64,000 nucleotides of DNA from Nipponacmea schrenckii (lineage: Eukaryota; Mollusca; Gastropoda; Lottiidae): positions 28,816,317 through 28,880,316 of the forward strand of contig CM060202.1 of assembly GCA_030562195.1 (NCBI GenBank), written 5' to 3'. A program made the translations under genes and the position numbers. A model generated the notes under the pieces. It was not told where the DNA came from. It did no database searches and saw nothing but the letters and a program-made list of their open reading frames with translations. Below are positions 31,614-41,213 of this stretch, piece by piece (position 1 is the first letter of the stretch; each line of letters opens with the position of its first letter).

Positions 31614-34397
31614 ATGGCATCAGGTATTTTTATTTTGTTTTTAATTATCTTGGAAATATAACTGAGACTGGAAGTTTACTGTTCTAACTCAGTTATTTGT
31701 TCAAGTGATACTGCGTCTCAGTATGGACGTTTAATTTAAATTTTCAATATTTGTATATATTCATCAGGGAACTTCCCTGGTGTCATTAAAGTAACAGAAT
31801 CCTTTAAAATCTGTAAAACTCACAAAACTTAGAAATTACGGAAAAACGCATACTCAATCTATTAAGCGTTTTTCAATAATCAATTGCATTTTTATGGCTT
31901 ATTACAAAATTTTCTTGGATTCATAGAATTATGATAATTATATGCTCTTAGTGGCCAAATGTAAAAATTTTAAATTTCATTTCATTTTAAGACGCAGTAT
32001 TCGGAGCATTTCTCAACCACAAACCTATAGCCAACTTGCTACATGAAACATTAATACACAATATCTTGCCATTTAATTGCACCAACTTGATCTCGAACAT
32101 TTTGTCAACAACATGTAAAGTAGAATTGTCGCTGTCAGTTCCATCTCAATATATTTTTCAAGAAATGAAATGGAGTTTTACGTCCTGCTTTTCAAATATA
32201 ATTTCCAAGACTTTTGAACTGTGCTAGGAACATTAATATACAATTAATCAGAACAATGTATTACATGTTATATTGTACCTTGTACCAATAACTACATTGT
32301 TAATATCAACAATTACAATATAACGTAGAATTATTTAAGGAGTACAAAATTACAAATTACTACGAGACTATAAATTGACAACTTGATAATTCATGCATGT
32401 CAAAGTTTATATAATTCTCAAAATATGTTTTTCTTCCTGTATTGAAACAGTTATAAATGTCACTATGACCTTCGTCAGGTTTAATACACTATATTATCAT
32501 TTATATTGTATTATATTTACATTTCTGTGTGTTTCAGAAAAATATAATTAAACCCCTAGGCCAAATTAGATTATAATAAAAACACGAAAAAACTTCCACA
32601 CAATTTAAGGTTAAAGCTGTGATTTTCACCTTGTTGACAATTAATCAAAAAGTAGACAGAACTAATCCCATTTAATTTACCTGGAGTAGAGGGTGTGTAT
32701 AGGTGGTGTCGGTAAGGGGGTGGAGATATAAATGAAGGGATTAAGTTGTGGATTGAATTGAGTTGAGAATTCTGTTAGAGTGTCCCAGTTGGCAATGGTG
32801 TTAGATCCCATGGAATGAGAGTGAAAGGTGGGGGGGGGGGGTGTTGTGTATATTTAAGAATAGACCCTTTAAATAGACATCTACTGCCTCTTTTAACTGT
32901 TATTTCAGGTCAAACATACGGTTATGATCAATCTGATAATAAGAGAGCAATTGATCCTGTAAATGCTGGATACGATCAACCATCTGACCCTCCTGCTTAC
33001 ACCCATACACCTTATGGTAATCAGCAGCACGGACAGCAACTCCTCATGGGGCAATACCCCCAAGGGCCAACGGGCAACTACCCACCACCTTCAAACACAA
33101 ACAATCTGAATGACGTTGTGAGTATTTATTTTGATGATCTAGTGAAGTCGACCAAGTTAGAATTTAAATGCAACTAGTATTTATACGAACTAATAGAAAC
33201 TTGCGGCATCGGATGAGAAATCTGAAAAATTACTACGTGTTATCTTGAACTTTATTGACAGCCGATTTTTCTGCAGATAATGGCGGAGTGGTGCATACTT
33301 CTTAGTAAAACATAACACAGCGAAATTGAAGGTCGTGAATTTCCATTGTATTATTTTTTAGACTTGAACGGTAATAGTGCACCCAAGACCAAATAATTAT
33401 TTGGTATGGTCTGTTTTCACCGATATGCAGTTGTCCGCTTGGTTTTGCGGCTTTTATCTTCTTTTGCAAGGTAAGTAATGTAGCAATGTTATCAATAATA
33501 AGTCTAGGTCGTAATTCGATACCCGCCTGAAGATTCGATTCTTTATTTGCTAGATAAGACAGTCTTAGAGGTCATTTTTGAAAGAAAAAAACGTTACAAC
33601 GTCCAGAAACTGACAGAACAGAGGACTGGAAATTCCCATTGTATTATTTTTCAGATTATCCAGCCTCAAGTATCTACTGTAATATTGAAACCAAGACCTA
33701 ACGATTATTTAGGATGGTCTATTTTTACCATGCTATGATGTTGTTGTCCGATTGGTACTGCAGCTATTCTCTTCTCTCACAAAGTAAGTGATGTAATAAA
33801 GTAGCTATAAGTCTAGGTCGCAATTTGATACCCCGCTTGAAGATTCGATTCTTTCTTTGAAATATTAGCCTCAAATATAAGATGTTTTCTCGTTGGAGCA
33901 TTATATTCCCAAAAAATCCCAAAATCGCTGCATTCTGCGACAGAAGTATTGTGGTTTCGTGATATTGATGTAATATGACCTGTTCATAAGTTGCGACTAA
34001 TCTTCGCCATAATGTTTTATTTGGATTTTGAGTTCCGTTTTTCATATTAGTACATTATTATAATCTGTGTTTCATTTATATTAAATTTTTTGGAAATCGT
34101 ACCTTTGTCTCAGCATCTGGAGTCTGTTAAGTAACGCTTATCAGTATAGGTTCCCTTTAAACTGAGCGCGACTGCGACAGCCAACGCGACCATTTCTATC
34201 ATTTCTATTTTAATTTTTCATTGCAGTCGAAAGCATCAGCTGATAATTTACATTATGACCAAGCCAGGAAGGAGGCCAAAACTTCCAGAATTCTATTCAC
34301 GATTGGCTTGATCCTTTGGATCGCCATTTGGATTCTCATTTCATTATTCTTATTGGTAGAATGTGAGACTGATAAAATATCGATCAGTTTACGATAA
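31614..34397 (+). pseudogene. Dispanin/CD225 gene B, disrupted
   Basis: Exon 1 31614-31623 and exon 2 32909-33117 are intact and encode the PPAY-containing Pro-rich region with one YPQG. Exon 3 is duplicated. Copy 3a (33362-33470) is shortened to 109 bp and degenerate. Copy 3b (33655-33783) keeps 129 bp and good splice sites, but the first Cys codon of the MLCCC cluster is TGA (33736-33738). Exon 4 (34227-34397) is open for 57 codons (SKASADNLHYDQARKEAKTS onward). Its C-terminus, ECETDKISISLR, reads into sequence that in gene A lies in the 3' UTR near 25310, so a deletion joined them. The product would be truncated before the membrane segment unless exon 3 were skipped. Most likely a pseudogene. 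Confidence 0.78.
31704..31999. mobile_element. MITE, family M4 copy in intron 1 of gene B
   Basis: Left tip AGTGATACTGCGTCTCAGTA and right tip TTTTAAGACGCAGTAT form the inverted repeat. The interior shares TATATTCATCAG and AGAATCC words with the copy at 58985-59274. In genes A and C the intron is uninterrupted at this point (GTTCAAGAAGTAATTCAGAG in C), which gives an empty site. Confidence 0.8.
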
Positions 34398-34469
34398 TCT
34401 AGAACATGGATTACCAGACGCCATATTGTTGGAGAAGGGCAATATAAAGATTTGATATAGAATGTATTG

Positions 34470-35320
34470 TTAACTACCAAGTACTACGAATACCATCCAC
34501 TACCTAGTCTGGGATATCAACATCCGCTGGAAACGAACCTTAAATCGCAATCTACCATCAACTACCTAGTTTGGGATATCAACATCCGCTGGAAACGAAC
34601 CTTAAATCGCAATCTACCAACAACTACCTAGTTTGGGATATCAGCATCCACTGGAAGCAAACGTTAACTTGACCTAGTTTGGGATATCAACATTTGCTGG
34701 AAGCGAACGTTAACTTGTGATCTACCAACAACTACCTAGTTTGGGATATCAGCAATTGCTGGAAGCGAACGTTAACTTGTGATCTACCAACAACTACCTA
34801 GTTTGGGATATCAGCATCCACTGGAAGCGAACGTTAACTTGTGATCTACCAACAACTACCTTGTCTGGGATATCAGTTTCGACTGGAAGCGAACGTTAAC
34901 CTGCCATCTACCATCAACTACCTAGTCCGTGATATCAGTTAACTTGTCAGCTTACAACAACTACTTGTTTAAGATATTAACATCTACTGGTAGCAAGCAT
35001 TAACTTGTCATCTGGCACCAACTATATACTTAGTCTGTGATATCAATATCCACTAGCAGCAAATGTTAACTTGTCTTCTACCAACAACTACCTAGTCTGT
35101 GATATCAGTTTCCACTAGCAGCAAAGTTAACTTGTCTTCTACAAACGACTACCTAGTCTGGGATATCAGTTTACTTGCAGCGACGTTAATCTTCTAACAA
35201 CTACTTAGTTTGTGATATCAGCATCTTCTGGAAGCGAACGATAAGTTGTCACCTACCATCAACTACTTAGTTTGTGATATCACCATCCACTGGAAGCAAA
35301 TACTATTTTGTCATCCATAT
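34470..35320. repeat. 60-bp satellite, array 2
   Basis: About 14 units of CTACCAACAACTACCTAGTT, TGGGATATCAGCATCCACTG, GAAGCGAACGTTAACTTGTG with several internal deletions. It is homologous to the array at 12525-13055 (shared ACAACTACCTAGTTTG, GATATCA, GTTAACTTG). Confidence 0.93.
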
Positions 35321-36000
35321 ACCAACCTGTGTATGTGTATCAGGGACACTGATAGAGACAATTTAACCATTCTAATTTACAGTCAGACGTCTGCGACTTT
35401 GCATTTTTGACGCCGCGCTCGCAAAAGCAGCCATTGATATATAAGGAGCTTAGGTATACCTTATTACTTAATTGTTTTCAAACAATACAACCCCCTGCTA
35501 TTGTTTTTGTTATGTTTTAATATAGTTAAGATAATCCTATGTTCGCTTTTTATTTTTTATTTTTCATATATGTTTTTTCGTTCTTTAGAAATATATTTAG
35601 TACCATCTGATCATACTTAGATATCTGTTACACCTTCTAGATGAGATATCTCTTGTCAGGTGCTTGAAACAGTGGAACAATATACCTGAAATCTTGCTCT
35701 GAGCATCCGTATTTTATTCGGTGTAGATATAATCTGAAATAAATTGTGCGAGTTAAGACTTCTAATTGTGTTATTTTGATTGTTTCCTGTTTAAAGATGA
35801 AACTGTGACTAGAATATGTTTTATTTCTGTTGTATTTCATAATATACCTTTGTATATCAGGAGATTCTCTTTTCTCAGTTATTTCCCTTAGAACGATACA
35901 ATCAATAAGTTGGTATATAAACTATCTCTGAATGTATTCCACTACATTGTTCCTGTGCCCGTTTCTACTATCTATAATATCCGTTTAATTTATTTCCTAA
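35321..36000. other. Intergenic, no gene seen
   Basis: Diverged 3' flank of gene B, partly matching the 28220-28450 flank of the A block. No conserved frame. Confidence 0.5.
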
Positions 36001-36009
36001 AAACCTGGT

Positions 36010-36435
36010 TAAAATGATCTACGTGATATAATTAAACTAGGAATGAAGGGAGAGAACTCTATTTAATGTGATATAAATCACTTGGATTTCCTACCTTTTG
36101 GGGTTTTTGCATGTTCATTTATGAATACTATTTTTGGAATTTGATGTCTAAAAGTGCATTTTAAATCATTAAATTTTTGAGATAATTAGAGATGTGAAAG
36201 GCGGAAGGATATATCTTAAAATAGTAGTTTTGTGTGCAGTGACAGTCGAGTGGATGTTGATAAAATGTAGTTGTCTACTTACATTTTGACAAGTTATTAT
36301 GGTGTTTTTATGGTAATGCTATATTGAATTTTTGTATAGAAAACCAAGTATTGGCCAGGCTTTGTGTGACATATTAGAAAGATTTCAATCAGATATCTGT
36401 TAATTTTGTAAATGAATTACCGGACTGAGTTCTTC
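36010..36435 (-). mobile_element. M3-related MITE, degenerate
   Basis: On the minus strand the interior matches 16678-17106: GCCTGGCCAATACTTGG, TTCAATATAGCATTACC and CATCCACTCGACTGTCACTG. The flank ACCGGACTGAGTTCTTC also parallels 17140. The terminal repeats are decayed. Confidence 0.55.
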
Positions 36436-36601
36436 AGTAGCAAAGGGCCAATATGGTGGATATTATTTGAACATGATGTTAAAAAAAAACAAAAAAACTG
36501 GCTTACAAGAAGACATTTTTTTTAATAAATGCAACAAAAAAACATTCAGATTAGGGGAGTATGTGTTGATCTTTCACTGGAATTAACAGCTTTCAGTTAC
36601 A

Positions 36602-39600
36602 CTAACAACAGTTGCCGGCGTATCCACCGCCACACCATCTTTTGCCAGCACGTCTACAGATTTCTTTTGTTCTTTCTATTGACTCGTTTCGCTCTCTTCG
36701 AAGTTCAGATCTTATGTTGCTGTATCTCTTTGATCGGAGGAACGTGTTGGCTTCGTGCTGGTCCAAGAATGCATCTGTAACCCAGAAAAATTAATTGAAA
36801 ATTGAGTTAACATCCTGGCCCCCTCTTCTCGAAACGATCCTAGCTAGGATCGATCCTAGGAACTTCGGACAGGTATTAAGACGTCCTAAATTTAAGATAG
36901 TTCCTATTCTCAAAACGATCGTACAGCAATCCTAACTTTCAGGACTGTTTCTAGGACATCCTAGCGTTAGGATCGTTTCGAGAATAGGGGGCCAGGACAT
37001 GAGAAATAATTCAAGTGACCAACATTCTCTACCAAAGCATGAAGACGCGTAGTACTTATACGAGAAGTAACATCAGAATTTCGAAAAGAGGATGTTAAAA
37101 CAATACAGCAGCACTATTGATTATGAGAGTCGTATTGTGTAGCAATCTATATTGTGAATTATGAACATGTACATAAATAGTCTTAATAGTAACCAAATCT
37201 ATCAGAAGGGAGAGTTCTTGATATTATATAGACTTACTCCACCGACTCAATTCACTGACTCACTTTACCGACTCACTTCACCGACTCACTTCACCGACTC
37301 ACTCCACCGACTCACTTCACCGACTCACTTCACCGACTCCATCTACCGACTCACTCCACCGACTCACTCCACCGACTCACTCTACCGACTCACTTCACCG
37401 AGTCACTCCACCGACTCACTTCACCGACTTACTCCACCGACTCACTCTCACCGACTCACTTCACCGACTCACTTCACCGACTCACTTCACCGACTCCATC
37501 TACCGACTCATTTCACTAACTCACTCCACCGACTCACTTCACCGACTCACTTCACCGACTCACTCCACCGACTCACTCCACCGACTCACTTCACCGACTC
37601 ACTTCACCGACTCACTTCACCGACTCACTTCACCGACTCACTTCACCGACTCACTTCACAGATTCACTTCACAGACTCACTTCACCGACTCACTTCCCCG
37701 ACTCACTCCAACGACTCTCTTCACCGACTCACTCCACCGACTCACTCCACAGACTCACTTCACCGACTCACTTCACCGACTCACTCCACCGACTCACTCC
37801 ACCGACTCACTTCACCGACTCACTTCACCGACTCACTTCACCGAAACATTTTGTACTAATAATTGTTTTAGTTTCTGTTATTTTTAGAAATCCTCTTTCA
37901 TCCTTCGTTTTTAGGTTATGAATGGAATGTTACAATAAATCGGTGTCCGCGATACACATGATTTGTTTTTAGAAAGTTTCTTCACAAACTTATTCGTTTA
38001 ATTCAACATGCAATATATGGACTTTATAACTAAGTGGTACTAAAATGCTTTCCACAACAAAACTCGTCAGCACATGAAACAGAAATTGCAAAAATAAAAC
38101 AAATCGAGAATGTAAAAATATCTCACCATGGTTATTGTTATCATCAGCTAATGCACATCCGACTACCACCAGTCCTGTATTAAATATAGAGTGAACTTAT
38201 AAAGTATAGTATAAAAAACAGTACTTAAACTAAATAGCTTTGTTTTTTAATTAAAACATCGTTTCTCTAAATTTACATATATAATTTTCATAGACTTAAT
38301 CAAATACTTTTTCAACCTACGGAAAAAAAGAATGAAAGTATCTATGGTCATTCATTTAAATAGAATTAAAATTTAGTAATATTGCCCAAAGCAGATTACT
38401 GTACTTCTAGATACGTCTTTGAGAATATGTTCCCTGGGGCCTTATTTTCGAAAATTTAAATCCAGATTTTAAGAAACACAGTAATTCCGATTAGACAACA
38501 AAACTAAATTTAAATTCAATTATAGTTATTGACCAATCAGATTACTAATATCATCTTAAGTTAAGTTTTCGAGAAAAAGGCACCAGTTGACTTGAACACT
38601 AAACTCATCTTAAGTTAAGTTTTCGAGAATAAGTTTCCAGATGACTGGAACACTAAAATCATCTTAAGTTAAGTTTTCGAGAATAAGGTCCCAGATGACT
38701 GGAACACTAAAATCATCTTTAGTTAAGTTTTCGAGAATACGTTTCCAGATGACTGAAACACTAAAATCATCTTAAGTTAAGTTTTCTAGAATAAGTTTCC
38801 AGATGACTAGAACACTAAAATCATCTTAAGTTAAGTTTTCAAGAATAAGTTTCCAGATGACTGGAACACTAAAATCATCTTAAGTTTTAAATTTTCTAGA
38901 ATAAGTTTCCAGATGACTAGAACACTAATATCATCTTAAGTTAAGTTTTCAAGAATAAGTTTCCAGATGACTGGAACACTGATATCATCTTAAGTTAAGT
39001 TTTCGAGAATAAGTTTCCAGATGACTGGAACACTAAAATCATCTTTAGTTAAGTTTTCGAGAATGAGTTCCCAGATGACTGGAACACTAAAATTATCTTT
39101 TAAATTAAGTTTTCTAGAATACGTTCCCAGATGACTGGAACACTAAAATCATCTTAAGTTAAGTTTTCGAGAATGAGTTCCCAGATGACTGGAACACTAA
39201 AATCATCTTAAGTTAAGTTTTCTAGAATACGTTCCCAGATGACTGGAACACTAAAATCATCTTAAGTTAAATTTTCTAGAATAAGTTTCCAGTTGACTGG
39301 AACACTAAAATCATCTTAAGTTAAGTTTTTGAGAATAAGGTTCCAGTTGACTTGAATACTAATATCATCTTAAGTTAAGTTTTCGAGAATAAGTTTTCAG
39401 ATGACTGGAACACTAATATTATCTTAAGTTAAATTTTGAGAATAAGGTCCCAGATGACTGGAACACTAAAATTATCTTAAGGTAAGTTTTTGAGAATAAG
39501 TTCCCAGATGACTGGCACACTAAAAGTTCCCTGATTTAGACTATAATAATAGAAATGTTCTATGTACTTACCAAGTAGAAGAAATATGGTAACCCGTGAC

Positions 39601-39602
39601 AT
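36602..39602 (-). CDS. Small secreted cysteine-containing peptide precursor, three exons
   Basis: Exons on the minus strand: 39572-39602, 38127-38174, 36602-36774; all have GT-AG sites and the phases join to 83 codons plus TAG. The N-terminus MSRVTIFLLLGLVVVGCALA is a clear signal peptide with AxA-type cleavage, followed by DDNNNHDAFLDQHEANTFL. A dibasic RSKR site lies at residues 40-43, then a basic, helix-prone SNIRSELRRERNESIERT, and a tail with C66, C74 and a final CC (pattern C-x7-C-x6-CC). ANTFL followed by an Arg/Glu-rich helix and a Cys recalls matrix Gla-type proteins, but the resemblance is short. It could equally be a peptide hormone or antimicrobial precursor. Introns carry the 54-bp and 13-bp arrays and a hairpin MITE. 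Function unknown. Confidence 0.72.
36813..36997. mobile_element. Hairpin MITE with about 30-bp terminal inverted repeats
   Basis: Left end TCCTGGCCCCCTCTTCTCGA, then AACGATCCTA; right end TAGGATCGTTTCGAGAATAG, then GGGGCCAGGA. The interior also has CTAGGATCGATCCTAG palindromes. 185 bp, located 39 bp before (in gene sense, upstream of) exon 3 of the secreted peptide gene. Confidence 0.85.
37235..37850. repeat. 13-bp minisatellite
   Basis: Unit CTCACTTCACCGA (13 bp, CTCACTCCACCGA variant), about 47 copies. The open frame across it is a 13-residue repeat translation. It lies in intron 2 of the minus-strand secreted peptide gene. Confidence 0.95.
38434..38586. mobile_element. Small MITE (CCAGGGACC family), copy 3
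   Basis: Left end CTGGGGCCTTATTTTCGAAA, right end TTTTCGAGAAAAAGGCACCA(G). Interior TAGTTATTGACCAATCAGAT and ATCATCTTAAGTTAAG. The right end continues straight into the 54-bp array whose unit repeats it. Confidence 0.75.
38587..39530. repeat. 54-bp minisatellite made from the MITE end
   Basis: About 17 units of ATCATCTTAAGTTAAGTTTT, CGAGAATAAGTTTCCAGATG, ACTGGAACACTAAA. The first half of the unit is the right end of the adjacent MITE, and the second half is its immediate flank (TTGACTTGAACACTAAA). The array is in intron 1 of the secreted peptide gene. Confidence 0.93.
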
Positions 39603-39643
39603 CTTGTAAATAATATATGATTGTTTTGAGTTAGAGTGGTTCC

Positions 39644-39660
39644 TCTGCGTTATTTATACT
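39644..39660 (-). promoter_or_regulatory. TATA box of the secreted peptide gene
   Basis: On the minus strand AGTATAAATAACGCAGAGGA has TATAAATA about 50 bases before the ATG, leaving a short 5' UTR of some 20-25 bases. This supports the chosen start. Confidence 0.6.
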
Positions 39661-41160
39661 AAAATAAGGCTGCTATTACCAAACTTTTTTCTCACCGTAT
39701 CCTCGTCATACACATAATGATATCCTGCAATAAACAATAACAATAATGCGCACTTAAAGTGCAATTAAAATGATTTACTTGGAAGCATGCTTGCAGTTCG
39801 TTTACAATACAATCCAATAATTACATTTATGTCGAAATTTTTCCAAATTTACACCGTTAATACCGACATTGTAGTGTATTACTTGCTTAAGAAGAAAAAC
39901 ACGCTGTTCCTAGGCAATTCCACACGTTAAAATAATGGTTGGGAATGTTGGGAATATAGGGAAGATATCTGATCACATTAGGACATTGGGTTTTTTAAAA
40001 AAAAATTGTTACCAACACCGCGAATTTCCTTCTTCGGTGCGAAAAAACAATAGTGGTTGACTAATTATATAGAAGCAACTGAGGTTTGGTCATCATTATT
40101 CATGAAAATTGAAACTGAAGACTATTGATGTAAAACTCTATTTCATTTCATTTCATTTTTTTTTTGTACAATGGATGTTGAAGATACCGCTTGATATAAC
40201 CCGGATGTAAATACACGAACATTTCTCATATAAAATATCATACTGCGTTTTAAATGGGAATTAAAATCCGACTAAGTATTCAAACAGGAACCGTCGGTAA
40301 TTTGACACTATATAAAGAGGTCAAAAAAATATTGGTCACGTTCGCACAGACTTTGAAGATCTAAACTCCCTATGGTTGCCACTATGACATAGAATGACAT
40401 AGACATTGTATGTACATATCATGTTTCTTCTCCATGCATTTGCTATAGTCTGTTGATGAATAGTGATGATAATGACTTGGGGGTTTAACGTCGGTCTCAT
40501 TCTTGGTAAATGGTTGTCATAATTCATAATTCACTATTCTAGTCCCAGTTGCACAAAAACATGACATATTCTACTGATTGAATATTGAATACTTTGCTAT
40601 GTTTGTATTCCTTCATTATTTCATCTGGTGACAATTCGTATAAAATTATTGAAAAGGTATGTTCTTGATATTTAAAAGAAGTGTCTTTATTGCTTAAAAT
40701 TATCTTGTTTGTGATTTGCACCCCTCTCTTCTAATGTCATGCTAGTTTTAATATCATACCGTACTTTCTTGGGACTAATGCAATTGGAACTACTGTCTAT
40801 CCATATAAGTTTTAGAATGTTTTAACGTGAATATAACAGCCAATTTCAAAATTTAACTTGTGATTTTAAATGTTTTGATACGACACCGAGAACCTCCACA
40901 TGGTAAAGGACCGAAACCGTTAGGTGGAGGAGGTTCTCAAAGAGTGTCGTTTTTAATTTTGGGCAAAAAATGTTATGAATAACTCCGCTCCCTCAGATTA
41001 TTAAATACTAGTTTGCGATCCAAATCGAAATCTGTCTTTCTTGTGCAATTCTTATCTCAGTAATTTTTTGTTTGTTTGATTAAATCTTAGTCCCTTTCAA
41101 TATAGTTGTATCCAAGAAAATCATGCTATTTTCCAAGATGTTTGTTGTAAGTTTTATATA
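39661..41160. other. Intergenic; 3' flank of dispanin C, no other gene seen
   Basis: 40880-41160 is the reverse complement of the flank following dispanin exon 4a (24290-24540), including GGTAAAGGACCGAAACCGTT and AGGTGGAGGAGGTTCTC. A short S1-like tail is at 40130-40160. No conserved frame. Confidence 0.6.
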
Positions 41161-41213
41161 GGAATATTGGGCCGAATTCTGACCCATATAAAATTAAGAG
41201 TTTATTATTATTA

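Noticed and set aside
33736..33738. TGA in dispanin B read as selenocysteine
   Set aside because: The position is a Cys codon in the paralogues, but there is no known selenoprotein in this family, no SECIS element was sought or seen, and other damage is present in the gene.
37161..37859. 232-codon Thr/His/Leu-rich frame
   Set aside because: A pure 13-bp repeat (39-nt frame period), lying in an intron of a minus-strand gene.
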